Positions 8,786 to 18,273 of a stretch of 64,000 bases of DNA are shown here, piece by piece. Source of the stretch: Marinobacterium profundum (GTDB lineage: Bacteria > Pseudomonadota > Gammaproteobacteria > Pseudomonadales > Balneatricaceae); NCBI RefSeq assembly GCF_001528745.1, contig NZ_BCNS01000091.1, positions 1 to 64,000 of the forward strand, in the 5' to 3' direction. The translations under genes were made by a program, and so were the position numbers. How positions within the stretch are numbered: position 1 is the stretch's first letter; each line of letters opens with the position of its first letter. Below the pieces are notes generated by a model. It saw only the letters and a program-made list of their open reading frames with translations, was not told where the DNA came from and made no database searches.

Positions 8786-9802
8786 TCAGGTGGTATTACC
8801 TTGCACCAAACAAATGGGAGAGCGAACGATGCGCTGAGGTTTTTCGCCGGCGGCAAGCGCGATAATCGCGTTGCCGGCAGCGGTTCCAATGCCGTGACGC
8901 GGCAGATCGACCGTGGTAATGCGGGTACGAATGGAGTGCCCTATAGAGGTGCCATTAAAACCGGCAACCGCCACTTGCCCAGGAACCGGAATACCTTGCT
9001 CACATAACCAAGCAGTACCACCAACGGCCATGGCATCATTGAGGTAGAAAATGGCATCCGTTTCCGGATACTTCGCCATCAACTGCCGTGTCAGCTCCCG
9101 GCCCGATTCGGCTTGGCGCGGAAGATTCGGATCGATCACCTCAACCACCGTCTTGCCAGCGGCTTGCAATGCCTCAACAAACGCCACATGGCGAATCTCT
9201 GCACACAGGTCTTTGCCAAGTTCGGCGCCTATATAACCAACATGCTTAAAGTCACGCTCCAAAAAATGCTGCGCCATCAACTGCCCGGCCTCAACATGGC
9301 AGGGGCCGATACTGACGTCACCAAAGTCCTCATCCGGCCGCCAAAGATGTACCGACGGACAATGCTTGAAATTCAATAACTTGACGGCACTTTCAGTATG
9401 ATTCAAGCCACCGCAGATAATCATCCCGAGGGGCTGGATCGAGAGCATGGTTCTAATCAGATCTTCCTCAATCTTGCCGTCGAACAAGGATTCACCGATC
9501 AGCGTGTTTAATCCGTGCGGCCGCAGCTGTTCATTAATGCCACTGAGTATTTCAGCGAAAATCGCATTGCTGGCAGAGGGGATAATCACCCCAACAAAGG
9601 AGCTGGTTTGCGATTTCAGCGAACCCGCCAGGAAATTTTTGACATACCCCAGCTCATCGGCCGCAGCGAGAACCCGGGCACTGGTTTTTTCCGAAATGCT
9701 GCCGGCGCCTCGCAGCACTTTCGACACCGTCATCCGGCTAACGCCGGCAAGCTGGGCAACATCATCCAGCTTGACCAGTTTTTTCTTCTTAATTTCACCC
9801 AT
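8786..9802 (-). CDS. LacI/GntR-type transcriptional regulator
   Basis: A 338-residue LacI-family repressor. The N-terminal helix-turn-helix and hinge are clear (VKLDDVAQLAGVSRMTVSKVLRG, then SEKTSARVLAAADELGYVKN), and the rest is a periplasmic-binding-protein-like sensor. It most resembles GntR-like LacI members that respond to sugar acids. The ATG at 9802 gives a family-typical KKK-rich N-terminus; a GTG 14 codons upstream (9844) is an alternative and neither has a strong Shine-Dalgarno. It leads the leftward operon and diverges from TRAP transporter 1. Two near-identical palindromes in the divergent region are its probable operators. Confidence 0.88.
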   Translation of the reverse strand: MGEIKKKKLVKLDDVAQLAGVSRMTVSKVLRGAGSISEKTSARVLAAADELGYVKNFLAGSLKSQTSSFVGVIIPSASNAIFAEILSGINEQLRPHGLNTLIGESLFDGKIEEDLIRTMLSIQPLGMIICGGLNHTESAVKLLNFKHCPSVHLWRPDEDFGDVSIGPCHVEAGQLMAQHFLERDFKHVGYIGAELGKDLCAEIRHVAFVEALQAAGKTVVEVIDPNLPRQAESGRELTRQLMAKYPETDAIFYLNDAMAVGGTAWLCEQGIPVPGQVAVAGFNGTSIGHSIRTRITTVDLPRHGIGTAAGNAIIALAAGEKPQRIVRSPICLVQGNTT

Positions 9803-9957
9803 CCTGCGACCAAGACCTCTGACTATCTGCGGCTCGGCTGTCACCGCATATGCGAAACAAGGACAGGATTCTCAATCACGAACCCAATGCCGAACCGCCT
9901 CGCTTGATGCTGATGTCACCGCACAACATTATTTTACGCGTTGACGTACGCTCGAAA

Positions 9958-9969
9958 GTTAACGTTAAC
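9958..9969. promoter_or_regulatory. operator 1, perfect 12-bp palindrome
   Basis: GTTAACGTTAAC is a perfect palindrome with a central CG, the classic layout of a LacI-family operator. It lies 156 bp upstream of the regulator start and 139 bp upstream of the divergent dctQ. Confidence 0.65.
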
Positions 9970-10047
9970 CCAATCGATATGCAAGCAAAACTTTAACATA
10001 AAAAAAACCATTTGATTTGTTTGCAATACGTCTTGGCAACCATTAGG

Positions 10048-10060
10048 GTTATCGTTAAAC
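10048..10060. promoter_or_regulatory. operator 2, related palindrome
   Basis: GTTATCGTTAAAC matches operator 1 at 11 of the first 12 positions apart from one base in the core. The centre-to-centre distance to operator 1 is 90 bp, close to a whole number of helical turns, which would allow looping by a tetrameric or paired-dimer repressor. It sits about 50 bp before dctQ. Confidence 0.6.
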
Positions 10061-10107
10061 CTTGTACTGAACACACCATACAAAAAAACTAAATATTGGC
10101 ATTTCAA

Positions 10108-10581
10108 ATGGCAGATCTCGTTAAAAAAATCTGGAATATCATCGATATTCTATTGGCTGGCTTGATGATGATGATGATCCTCCTCGTCTTCATCAATGTC
10201 GTCATGCGCTACGGATTCTCGTCGGGTCTGCGCCCTTCTGTCGAGCTTTCCCGACTCGGGTTCGTATGGATCGTCATGCTCGGCTCGGTCACGGTATTAC
10301 AACGCGGCGAGCATTTAGCCATTACCGAAATATCCGAGTATTTGTTTCCACGCGCGCTGCCCTTTCTGCGTCGAATCGTCTGGTTAATCATTATTGTCTG
10401 TGTCTCCATGTTGTTCTGGGGCTCGCTCAATCAGACCATCGCCAACTGGAGCAACATTTCGCAGCTGACCGGTTTACCTAAAGGGCTGTTCTACCTTGCC
10501 GGCGCGCTTTCCGGCTTTCTGATGTTCTTTGTTGCAGTTTTTCGTCTATTCGTACCGGTTAACAAGCGAGATATCCCATGA
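10108..10581 (+). CDS. TRAP transporter 1 small membrane subunit (DctQ)
   Basis: A 157-residue inner-membrane protein with four predicted membrane segments and the DctQ signature: an early hydrophobic helix (LLAGLMMMMILLVFINVVMRYGF), then SVELSRLGFVWIVMLGSVTVLQRGEHL. It couples to the large DctM subunit in Na+-driven TRAP uptake. The ATG at 10108 is preferred to an upstream TTG; no strong ribosome site precedes either. Its stop overlaps the dctM start by an ATGA. Gene order here is Q-M-P, whereas TRAP transporter 2 in the same window is P-Q-M, so the two were not formed by a simple recent duplication. Confidence 0.9.
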   Translation: MADLVKKIWNIIDILLAGLMMMMILLVFINVVMRYGFSSGLRPSVELSRLGFVWIVMLGSVTVLQRGEHLAITEISEYLFPRALPFLRRIVWLIIIVCVSMLFWGSLNQTIANWSNISQLTGLPKGLFYLAGALSGFLMFFVAVFRLFVPVNKRDIP

Positions 10582-11858
10582 CTCTGGCATTATTTCTTGG
10601 CGTCCTCCTCGCCGGCATCATAATCGGTGTTCCAGTCGCATTCTCACTGCTGCTCAGTGCCATTGCACTGATGCTGCACCTGGACCTGTTCAGCGCCGAT
10701 ATCTTGGCGCAGTCACTGATCAACGGCGTCGACAGCTTCCCGTTATTGGCTATTCCTTTTTTCCTGATCGCCGGTGAAGTAATGGCGTCGGGAGGCCTGG
10801 CCACCCGTATCGTTCGGCTTGCCTCCAGCCTGCTCGGACACCGCAAAGGCGGGCTCGGATTTGTCGTCATCTTCACCTCTGTATTGCTGGCGGGGCTATC
10901 CGGTTCGGCAGTGGCTGATGCAGCAGCACTTTCAAGCATGCTGTTTCCGATGATGGCCAAGGCCAACTATCCCCACGGCCGTTCCGCTGGGCTATTGGCA
11001 GCCGGCGGTATCATTGCCCCCGTCATCCCTCCTTCCTTGCCGCTTATCCTTATTGGCGTTGCCGGCAATATTTCGATCGCCAAACTGTTCGTCGGTGGCA
11101 TAGTGCCGGGCCTTATGATGGGGGCGACACTGGTCATCGTATGGAAAATACTGGTTCGTAACGAAGATCTGGAAGTGATGCCCAAAGCCACGGGCAAAGA
11201 GCGGCTCGCGGCACTTCGCGATGGCGTCTGGGCATTACTACTACCGGTTATCATCATTGGCGGTATCCGCTTCGGGATATTCACGCCGACTGAAGCCGCC
11301 GTGGTTGCGGCGGTCTACGCCATCTTTGTTTCGACCGTTATCTACCGTGAAATGACCTGGGCCGGTTTCTTCCGGATGCTGGTCACAGCAGCGCGATCAT
11401 CCGCCATGGTGATGTTTTTGGTCGGCTGCGCCATGGTGGCGGCCTGGCTTATCACGATTGCACAACTGCCCCAGCAGCTGGCGGCCGCCCTCGGCCCACT
11501 GGTCGATTCCCCCCGCGCCTTGATGGCGACGATCATGGTAATCGTCTTTCTGGTCGGCATGGTGATGGATCTCGGCCCATCGGTGCTGATCCTTGCCCCT
11601 TTGTTTATGCCCGTCGTCAAGATGGCTGGCATCGACCCCGTCTACTTCGGGCTGTTATTCATCATCAATGCCTCCATTGGCCTGATCACACCACCGGTTG
11701 GCAACGTCCTTAATGTTGTATGCGGCGTGTCGCGTACTCCCATGAGCTTGGCAGTCAAAGGCGTTTGGCCCTTTGTTCTGGCTTATCTGGTGCTTTTATC
11801 ACTGTTCGTGGTGTTTCCAAGCATCATTATCGTTCCTATGAATCTACTCATTGGATAA
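10578..11858 (+). CDS. TRAP transporter 1 large permease (DctM)
   Basis: A 426-residue polytopic protein of the DctM family of the ion transporter superfamily. Conserved segments include FPLLAIPFFLIAGEVMASGG, LLAGLSGSAVADAAALSSMLFPMM, GGIIAPVIPPSLPLILIGV and INASIGLITPPVGNVLNVVCG. It forms the transport channel driven by the Na+ gradient and receives substrate from the periplasmic DctP. Translationally coupled to dctQ and followed 19 bp later by dctP. Confidence 0.93.
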   Translation: MTLALFLGVLLAGIIIGVPVAFSLLLSAIALMLHLDLFSADILAQSLINGVDSFPLLAIPFFLIAGEVMASGGLATRIVRLASSLLGHRKGGLGFVVIFTSVLLAGLSGSAVADAAALSSMLFPMMAKANYPHGRSAGLLAAGGIIAPVIPPSLPLILIGVAGNISIAKLFVGGIVPGLMMGATLVIVWKILVRNEDLEVMPKATGKERLAALRDGVWALLLPVIIIGGIRFGIFTPTEAAVVAAVYAIFVSTVIYREMTWAGFFRMLVTAARSSAMVMFLVGCAMVAAWLITIAQLPQQLAAALGPLVDSPRALMATIMVIVFLVGMVMDLGPSVLILAPLFMPVVKMAGIDPVYFGLLFIINASIGLITPPVGNVLNVVCGVSRTPMSLAVKGVWPFVLAYLVLLSLFVVFPSIIIVPMNLLIG

Positions 11859-11877
11859 CTTCCTAGAGGAAGACTAT

Positions 11878-12855
11878 ATGAAAAAACTAATAAAAATCAT
11901 TTGCGCGGCTTCAGCATTAACGTTTATGGCGGCATCGGCGCAGGCAGAGACTCGCTTGAAATTTGGTCATTCATCGCCCGATACTGATCTGTCACACCAA
12001 ATGGCATTGATGTTTGCCCAAGAGGTCAAGGAAGGGACCAACGGATCGATTTCAATTGACGTTTTCCCCAACGGCCAGCTTGGTTCAGACAGCCAGCTGA
12101 TCGACGGTGTACGCTCAGGCATCATTGATTTTGAACTGTCCGGTCTGAACAACTTCACCGGCATGATCCCGGAAGCCGGCGCATTCTCGCTGCCATTCAT
12201 GTTCCCCAACCGGGATACCGCTTACAAAGTGCTTGATGGTCACGTCGGTCAGGGCGTGCTGGACAGTCTGCAAGAATTTGGCATGAAGGGTCTTGGCTTC
12301 GCCGAAAACGGCTACCGCAATATCTCAAACAACCGTGGCCCGATACGCGTACCCGCCGACCTTGCGGGTCTGCAGATGCGAGTAAACAACTCTAAAGCGC
12401 TGAATGACCTGTTCCAGCAATTTAACGCGAATCCACAGCAGATCCCTGTATCCGAGCTGTACACCGCTCTGGAAACCGGTGTTGTCGATGCACAGGACCA
12501 TCCAATCTGGGTTGTCGAAGCCTTCAAATACTATGAGGTGCAGAAATACCTCAGCGTGTCACAGCACGCTTACTCTGCTCTGACCCTTGTCATGAATGCC
12601 AAGCGTTTCAACGACCTGACCGAAAAAGAACAGTCTGCAATCACCTCTGCAGCCGCTAAGGCGATCGCCTTCCAGCGCTCGGCCAGCCAGGCTGACGAAG
12701 AAGCCAAAATCCAGTTCCTGGAAGACAAAGGCATGATCGTAAACCGCGACGTTGACGGCGCCGCATTCCAGCAAGCCGCTAAACCCGTATGGGAAAGCTT
12801 CATCGAGAACAATGGCGATACGCTGGTCAACGAAATCCTGGCAGCATCGAAATAA
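11878..12855 (+). CDS. TRAP transporter 1 substrate-binding protein (DctP)
   Basis: A 325-residue periplasmic binding protein. A signal peptide ends at AQA-ETR (residue 23/24). The conserved carboxylate-clamping Arg is in the AGLQMRVNNSKAL segment and the hinge motif VSELYTALETGVVDAQDHP is present, so the ligand should be an organic or sugar acid. The ATG at 11878 follows GAGGAAG; the longer frame is not credible because it would bury the signal peptide. By context the ligand is likely the compound degraded by the downstream dehydratase series, probably an aldonic or aldaric acid. Confidence 0.92.
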   Translation: MKKLIKIICAASALTFMAASAQAETRLKFGHSSPDTDLSHQMALMFAQEVKEGTNGSISIDVFPNGQLGSDSQLIDGVRSGIIDFELSGLNNFTGMIPEAGAFSLPFMFPNRDTAYKVLDGHVGQGVLDSLQEFGMKGLGFAENGYRNISNNRGPIRVPADLAGLQMRVNNSKALNDLFQQFNANPQQIPVSELYTALETGVVDAQDHPIWVVEAFKYYEVQKYLSVSQHAYSALTLVMNAKRFNDLTEKEQSAITSAAAKAIAFQRSASQADEEAKIQFLEDKGMIVNRDVDGAAFQQAAKPVWESFIENNGDTLVNEILAASK

Positions 12856-12866
12856 TAGCCAGTGTC

Positions 12867-12890
12867 TGGGCGGTGGTATCCCACCGCCCA
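12867..12890 (+). terminator. hairpin after TRAP transporter 1
   Basis: TGGGCGGTGG (12867-12876) and CCACCGCCCA (12881-12890) form a perfect 10-bp GC-rich stem with a TATC loop, 12 nt after the dctP stop. The nearest T-run (12906-12911) is displaced, so it may be a partial terminator or a 3' stabilising structure. Confidence 0.6.
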
Positions 12891-13175
12891 ATACATCTGC
12901 CTGAATTTTTTGGGGGCCGTTCACCACCTGGTCAACCCCCCGCGGTTATGTGACAGGTCCGTCTCAAACATGTTTCAGGGCTATCGGTAGCTCCTGATTC
13001 TGGTCACGACCCACACGCCTGGCCTGGATTATTCAACACAGTACTTTGAGTCAAATTGGATGCTATTTTCACGAAAAAACTGGCCTTCTCTTCAGACCAT
13101 AAAACAAGACCAGCCGTAATTTGAAAAGCCACATCCAGTCGCTATCTCCCACGCATAAATGAGGATCGAACTCAA
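12891..13175. other. Intergenic stretch before the first PdxA-like gene
   Basis: About 285 bp with no credible ORF. It presumably contains a promoter for the pdxA-like/dehydratase series, but no clear promoter or copy of the GTTAACGTTAAC operator is visible. Confidence 0.35.
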
Positions 13176-14195
13176 ATGCATAAACCCACCGTAGCCCTGA
13201 CGTTAGGCGACCCCGCCGGCATCGGAGCTGAACTGATCGCAAAGTTGCTCAGTATTCCCAACCTGACTGATCATGCCAACATCGTGCTGATCGGCGATCA
13301 GTGGCTGTGGCAACAAGGGCAGCAGATCGTCGGTGTCCAGATCAAGACCCGTCAGATCGGCAGCCTGGCTGACGCTCGTCAGTATCAGGACTGCCAACAG
13401 GTTTTGCTGGTGACTGTCGACACTATCAGTCCGGCGCAGGTTCAGCTCGGGGTTGCCAGCCCGGCTGGGGGAGCCTCGGTTCTGCAGGTGCTGGATCTTT
13501 GCCTCAAGGCGGTCACAAACCGGGATATCGATGCGATCTGTTTTGCCCCGCTCAACAAGCAGGCGATGAAGCTTTCAGGAATGAAGTTCGAAGATGAGCT
13601 GCACTATTTCGCCCATGCTCTGGGGGTTACAGGCTTCTTCTGCGAGTTCAATACCCTGGGCGATCTGTGGACCTCGCGGATCTCCTCCCATGTGCCATTC
13701 AAAGATATCGCCCGTTATGTGGAAAAGGACCGGATCAAAGATTCCACTCGCCTCATTTACCAGTCACTCCAGTCTGCCGGTTACGCACAGCCCCGCGTGG
13801 CCGTCGCTGCCTTCAACCCGCACGGCGGGGACGGCGGTTCCTGCGGTCGAGAGGAGATCGACATCATTACGCCGGCAATCAGCGAACTCAACGTCGAGGG
13901 AGTACCGGTGAGCGGCCCCTTCCCGGCCGACACCATCTTCCTTAAAGCCCGCGACGGCGAGTACGACGCCATCGTCACCATGTACCACGACCAGGGCCAA
14001 ATCGCGATCAAACTGCTGGGGTTTGAAAAAGGCGTCACCGTTCAGGGTGGCCTGCCGGTTCCCATCACGACCCCGGCTCACGGCACCGCTTACGACATCG
14101 CCGGCCTAAACAAAGCTAACGTCACCGCCACCGAGCAAGCGTTCTTTATCGCTTGCCGAATGGGTGAAAACTACCGCGGCCAAGCGGCCAAATAA
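13176..14195 (+). CDS. PdxA-like dehydrogenase 1 (PdxA2 subgroup)
   Basis: A 339-residue NAD-dependent dehydrogenase/decarboxylase homologous to 4-hydroxythreonine-4-phosphate dehydrogenase. The GDPAGIG start and the three metal-ligand His contexts are present ([25 protein letters not shown]), as are the PADTIF and [13 protein letters not shown] segments. [15 protein letters not shown] is like PdxA2-type enzymes, which oxidise 4-phospho-erythronate/threonate in acid-sugar catabolism and are usually paired with a DUF1537 kinase. No such kinase is in this window, so the substrate is uncertain; a non-phosphorylated substrate, as for TphB in terephthalate degradation, is possible. It opens a series with 10-20 bp gaps to the dehydratase, AraD1 and aldehyde dehydrogenase genes. 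Confidence 0.85.
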   Translation: MHKPTVALTLGDPAGIGAELIAKLLSIPNLTDHANIVLIGDQWLWQQGQQIVGVQIKTRQIGSLADARQYQDCQQVLLVTVDTISPAQVQLGVASPAGGASVLQVLDLCLKAVTNRDIDAICFAPLNKQAMKLSGMKFEDELHYFAHALGVTGFFCEFNTLGDLWTSRISSHVPFKDIARYVEKDRIKDSTRLIYQSLQSAGYAQPRVAVAAFNPHGGDGGSCGREEIDIITPAISELNVEGVPVSGPFPADTIFLKARDGEYDAIVTMYHDQGQIAIKLLGFEKGVTVQGGLPVPITTPAHGTAYDIAGLNKANVTATEQAFFIACRMGENYRGQAAK

Positions 14196-14214
14196 CTATC
14201 AGGAGCTCTTCTCA

Positions 14215-15387
14215 ATGAAAATCACCAATGTGCGCGCCCGTGTTTTTGAATGGAAAGGCAAGACGGTTCCTCCACAGGCCAACTTCTGTTCCAACGCCAT
14301 GGATCAACTGTGGGATCGGGGCGACTCGATGGGCACCTTCCGTTTTCACGGCTGGACCGTGGTCGAAATTGAAACCGACGAAGGCATTGTCGGCATCGGT
14401 AATGTGGCGCTGGCCCCCCGTATAGCCAAGGCGATCATCGACCAATACCTGGCACCGCTGGTGATAGGCCATGACCCGTTCGACTACGAATACCTGTGGC
14501 AGCGCATGTACCGTTCGACTCACGCCTGGGGCCGCAAAGGTATCGGTATGGCAGCGATCTCGGCGATCGATATCGCTCTTTGGGATCTGATGGGTAAGGC
14601 CACCGGTCGTCCGGTATTCAAGCTGCTCGGCGGCCGCACCAAGGAGAAAATCCCTTGCTACGCCTCCAAACTCTACCGCACCGACCTAAACGAGATGCAG
14701 CGTGAAGCCCAGGCCTACATGGATCAAGGCTTCAGCGCCGTTAAGATGCGCTTCGGATACGGCCCCAAAGATGGTCCCCAGGGCGTGCGTGAGAACATTA
14801 AGAGTGTCGAAGCCGTTCGCGAGGTCATTGGGGACGATGTTGACCTGATGCTTGAGTGTTATATGGGTTGGACCCTGGAATACACCAAACGCATTCTGCC
14901 CAAGCTCGAACGTTTCGACCCGCGCTGGCTGGAAGAGCCGGTCATTGCCGACGATGTCGACGGCTACGCCGAGCTGAATCAGATGACCAATATCGGCATT
15001 TCCGGTGGCGAGCATGAGTTCACCAGCTACGGATTCAAGCAGTTGCTTGATAAACGTGCCGTGTCGGTTATTCAGTACGACACCAACCGCGTTGGCGGCA
15101 TTACCGCCGCTCACAAGATCAATGCCCTGGCCGAAGTTTACGGCGTACCTGTAATCCCGCACGCCGGCCAGATGCACAACTACCACCTGACCATGTCGAC
15201 ACTGGCATCACCGATGTCCGAGTACTTCCCTGTGCACGACGTAGAGATCGGTAACGAACTCTTTTACTACATCTTCGAAGGCGATCCGACTCCGGTTAAC
15301 GGCTTCATCGACCTGGATGAGAATCTGCCCGGACTGGGTCTGACCATCTCCGATAAATACCTCGACCAGTTCAACATCATCGAATAA
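14215..15387 (+). CDS. enolase-superfamily sugar-acid dehydratase (rhamnonate/lyxonate dehydratase-like)
   Basis: A 390-residue mandelate-racemase-type enzyme. Inferred active-site residues: AVKMRFG (Lys177, Arg179), Mg2+ ligands in LMLECYMGW (Glu214), WLEEP (Glu240) and SGGEHEF (Glu266), then QYDTNRVGG (Asp289) and IPHAGQ (His316). The LMLxCxMxW and GEH patterns resemble L-rhamnonate dehydratase and the MR-type L-lyxonate dehydratase. Dehydration of a C5 or C6 aldonate to a 2-keto-3-deoxy acid is expected. The next two genes convert a 2-keto-3-deoxypentonate to 2-oxoglutarate, which argues for a pentonate such as L-lyxonate or L-arabinonate. The ATG at 14215 follows AGGAG; an in-frame start at 14164 would overlap pdxA. 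Confidence 0.85.
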   Translation: MKITNVRARVFEWKGKTVPPQANFCSNAMDQLWDRGDSMGTFRFHGWTVVEIETDEGIVGIGNVALAPRIAKAIIDQYLAPLVIGHDPFDYEYLWQRMYRSTHAWGRKGIGMAAISAIDIALWDLMGKATGRPVFKLLGGRTKEKIPCYASKLYRTDLNEMQREAQAYMDQGFSAVKMRFGYGPKDGPQGVRENIKSVEAVREVIGDDVDLMLECYMGWTLEYTKRILPKLERFDPRWLEEPVIADDVDGYAELNQMTNIGISGGEHEFTSYGFKQLLDKRAVSVIQYDTNRVGGITAAHKINALAEVYGVPVIPHAGQMHNYHLTMSTLASPMSEYFPVHDVEIGNELFYYIFEGDPTPVNGFIDLDENLPGLGLTISDKYLDQFNIIE

Positions 15388-15397
15388 GGGTTCTGAC

Positions 15398-16387
15398 ATG
15401 CGTTTAATCCAATGTATCCACCAGCAGCAACTGCGCGTCGCCCTGGTTGAGTCAAGCGACACCGTTCGCCTGCTCCACGGCGAAGGCGGTACCTATGCGC
15501 TGGCCATGGCCGCGGTCAATAACGGCAACAGCCTGCAGCAGCAGGTTGAAGCCCAGCTCAGCGACGACACCCTCGATTACCAGCAACTGGTCGACAATGG
15601 CGACCTGCGGGCACCTGTCAGCCACCCAGATCCGGCTCACTGCCACATTACCGGCACCGGTTTGACCCACCTGGGCAGCGCCGATACCCGCGCCTCAATG
15701 CATAGCAACCTCAGCGAAGAAACCCAGCTGAGCGATTCAATGAGGATGTTCAAGATGGGCCTGGAGGGCGGCAAGCCCGCTGCTGGCGAAACCGGCGTTC
15801 AGCCCGAGTGGTTCTACAAAGGTGACGGCGATATCGTCATCGCGCCTGAACAGGCGCTGCCGGTACCCCACTTTGCTGAAGATGCCGGCGAAGAGCCCGA
15901 GCTGATCGGGATCTACCTCATTGGGCCCAACGGCCAGCCGCTGCGGCTGGGCTTTGCCATCGCCAATGAATTTTCAGACCACAAGATCGAGAAAGTTAAC
16001 TACCTGTGGCTGGCACACTCCAAGTTACGCGCCTGCAGCTTTGGCCCTGAACTGTTGGTTGGCGACCTGCCTGATCATATTGAAGGCGAGAGCCGCATCG
16101 TCCGCGACGGCAAAGTGCTATGGCGCAAGCCGTTCCTGACCGGCGAAGCAAACATGTCACACAGTATTGCCAACCTGGAAGAGCATCACTTCAAGTACGC
16201 CCAGTTCCGCCGTGCCGGTGACTTGCATCTGCACTTTATGGGTACTGCCACCCTGAGCTTTGCCGACGGTATCAGCACCATCGCCGGCGACCGGTTCGAG
16301 ATCGAAGCCCCTCAGTTTGGCCGGCCTCTCTGCAATGGCCTGGAGTTTGAAGTCGATACAACCCCCGTCATCGTTAAATCGCTGTAA
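15398..16387 (+). CDS. AraD1/GguC-family 2-keto-3-deoxypentonate dehydratase
   Basis: A 329-residue protein of the AraD1/GguC branch of the fumarylacetoacetate-hydrolase fold. Supporting segments are MRLIQ at the start, [49 protein letters not shown] and [10 protein letters not shown] near the end. Family members dehydrate L-2-keto-3-deoxypentonate to 2-oxoglutarate semialdehyde. The placement between a sugar-acid dehydratase and 2-oxoglutarate-semialdehyde dehydrogenase fits that reaction exactly. It starts 10 bp after the previous stop with AAGGG before the ATG. Confidence 0.87.
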   Translation: MRLIQCIHQQQLRVALVESSDTVRLLHGEGGTYALAMAAVNNGNSLQQQVEAQLSDDTLDYQQLVDNGDLRAPVSHPDPAHCHITGTGLTHLGSADTRASMHSNLSEETQLSDSMRMFKMGLEGGKPAAGETGVQPEWFYKGDGDIVIAPEQALPVPHFAEDAGEEPELIGIYLIGPNGQPLRLGFAIANEFSDHKIEKVNYLWLAHSKLRACSFGPELLVGDLPDHIEGESRIVRDGKVLWRKPFLTGEANMSHSIANLEEHHFKYAQFRRAGDLHLHFMGTATLSFADGISTIAGDRFEIEAPQFGRPLCNGLEFEVDTTPVIVKSL

Positions 16388-16398
16388 CAGGAAAGACC

Positions 16399-17982
16399 AT
16401 GAAAATTACCGGGAACATGTTACTGGGCCAGAGCGAACAGTTGGGCCAGTACGGCGAGATTTTCGCCATCAACCCCGCCACAGGCGAACAGCTGCCTCCA
16501 GCCTTTGGTAGCGGCAACCAGCAACAGGTAACGGCTGCGTGCGCCCTGGCCGAGGACGCTTTTCAGAGCTACCGCAGCACCAGTGCCGAGCAGCGGGCCG
16601 CCTTCCTGGAGCAGATCGCTGTCAATATTCTCGACCTTGGCGACGACCTGGTTGAGCGCGCAATGGCAGAAACAGGCCTGCCCCGAGCCCGTATTGAGGG
16701 AGAACGGGGCCGTACCATGGGGCAACTACGGTTGTTTGCTGGTGTTGTCCGTGCAGGCCAGGGTCTGGATCCCCGGATCGACCCAGCCATGCCTGAGCGG
16801 CAACCGCTACCACGCAGTGACCTGCGCCAGCGCCATGTGCCTCTGGGACCGGTTGCCGTCTTCGGTGCCAGCAATTTCCCGCTGGCATTCTCCGTTGCCG
16901 GTGGCGATACCGCATCAGCACTGGCTGCCGGCGCACCGGTGGTGGTTAAAGCGCACTCCGCCCACCCCGGTACTTCAGAACTGGTTGGTCGCGCAATTCA
17001 GCTGGCCGTCAAACAATGCGACTTGCACCAAGGCGTATTCTCGCTGCTGTATGGCTCGGGTCGGATGATCGGCACCGGACTGGTCAGCGATCCACGCATC
17101 AAGGCGGTTGGCTTCACCGGTTCGCAAGCCGGCGGTACCGCACTGATGAAAATTGCTTTCGAGCGTCCCGAACCGATTCCGGTCTACGCCGAGATGAGCA
17201 GCGCCAACCCAATGTTCCTGCTGCCGGCCACTCTGGCCGCCAATCCGACAGCACTGGCCGCCGGTTTCTGTGGTTCGCTGCAGATGGGGGCCGGACAGTT
17301 CTGCACCAACCCCGGATTGATCGTGGCCGTCGATGGCGCGCCACTTCAACAGTTCATCGACGAGTGCACCGGGCTGCTATCGCAGAGCCCCAGCCAGACC
17401 ATGCTCACCCCCGGAATCCAGCAAGCCTATGTCAGTGGCGCCGAGCGTCTTGGACAAAGTACCGGTGTCGAACAGTTGGCCAAAGGCCTGTGCAGCGACG
17501 CCCCCAATCAATGCCAGGCAACCCTGTTTGCCACTTCCGCCGAAGCTTTCATCGCCGACAAACGCCTGACCGAAGAGGTTTTTGGTAGTTGTTCGCTGGT
17601 GATTCGTTGTCAGGACGAAGCCCAGATGCTTAAAGTCGCCAAGCACCTGGAAGGTCAGCTGACCGCCTCGATTCACTGCAACGACAACGAGAATGAGGAC
17701 CTGGTTCGCAATCTGATCAGCGTACTGGAACTCAAAGCCGGCCGGGTGCTGTTCAACGGCTACCCCACCGGCGTCGAGGTATGCCACGCCATGGTTCACG
17801 GCGGCCCCTACCCGGCCACATCAGATAGCCGAAGCACCTCCGTCGGCGCCGCTGCGATCCAGCGTTTCATGAGACCGGTCTGCTATCAGGATGTACCCGA
17901 GAAATACCTGCCTGCCGAGATCGACTCTGCCAACAGCCGGGGTCTGACGCGGTTAGTGGATGGTGTGTTAAGCAACGCCTGA
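16399..17982 (+). CDS. 2,5-dioxovalerate (2-oxoglutarate semialdehyde) dehydrogenase, NADP+-type
   Basis: A 527-residue aldehyde dehydrogenase of the long, type III 2-oxoglutarate-semialdehyde dehydrogenase group. Seen: N-terminal [16 protein letters not shown], coenzyme segment [46 protein letters not shown], the general-base Glu in YAEMSSANP and the nucleophile Cys in [10 protein letters not shown]. It oxidises 2-oxoglutarate semialdehyde to 2-oxoglutarate, ending the non-phosphorylative pentonate route. AGGAAAG precedes the start. It is the last gene of the four-gene catabolic series and is followed by a GC-rich hairpin. Confidence 0.9.
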   Translation: MKITGNMLLGQSEQLGQYGEIFAINPATGEQLPPAFGSGNQQQVTAACALAEDAFQSYRSTSAEQRAAFLEQIAVNILDLGDDLVERAMAETGLPRARIEGERGRTMGQLRLFAGVVRAGQGLDPRIDPAMPERQPLPRSDLRQRHVPLGPVAVFGASNFPLAFSVAGGDTASALAAGAPVVVKAHSAHPGTSELVGRAIQLAVKQCDLHQGVFSLLYGSGRMIGTGLVSDPRIKAVGFTGSQAGGTALMKIAFERPEPIPVYAEMSSANPMFLLPATLAANPTALAAGFCGSLQMGAGQFCTNPGLIVAVDGAPLQQFIDECTGLLSQSPSQTMLTPGIQQAYVSGAERLGQSTGVEQLAKGLCSDAPNQCQATLFATSAEAFIADKRLTEEVFGSCSLVIRCQDEAQMLKVAKHLEGQLTASIHCNDNENEDLVRNLISVLELKAGRVLFNGYPTGVEVCHAMVHGGPYPATSDSRSTSVGAAAIQRFMRPVCYQDVPEKYLPAEIDSANSRGLTRLVDGVLSNA

Positions 17983-18273
17983 ATTAGCAACGACCGATGA
18001 GATTGGGGGGCGCCAGAAGCCGGCGCGCCCCCTTGTTTCATGCAGCAGAAACAGAATCCAGACCAGGTTCGCCGACGCTCTCTATAGCTGCGGCTTAAAC
18101 GTTCACCCCAGGCGCTGAAACCCTCAGCGCTTAATCGAATCGAGAATTTAAGAGCAGGTCCAGTTCACCACTGACCCATCGGCTAGAGCCTTAGCCACAT
18201 AAAACCAAACAGTGCTTTTTTTGCACCCGATAAGGGTGCCAATTAAGTTTTAACCCTAAAAAGAGATGCAAAA
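17983..18273. other. Intergenic region before TRAP transporter 2
   Basis: About 290 bp. Besides the terminator at 18006-18032 it has a 7-bp stem GCGCTGA/TCAGCGC (18112-18130) and a GCACCC/GGGTGC stem (18223-18239) preceded by seven Ts, which places a hairpin about 35 nt before the dctP start. No ORF with a ribosome site is visible; a promoter for TRAP transporter 2 is expected here but not identified. Confidence 0.4.
18006..18032 (+). terminator. GC-rich hairpin after the pentonate genes
   Basis: GGGGGCGC (18006-18013) pairs with GCGCCCCC (18025-18032), followed by TTGTTT. This resembles an intrinsic terminator with a short T-rich tail. Confidence 0.6.

Larger units (their letters stand above)
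9803..10107. other. Divergent control region of the LacI operon and TRAP transporter 1
   Basis: About 305 bp, AT-rich in its right half, containing two copies of a GTTAWCGTTAA palindrome (separately listed). Candidate -35 elements include TTGACG (9941-9946) and TTGGCA (10034-10039), but I cannot assign a confident -10 partner to either. Confidence 0.5.
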
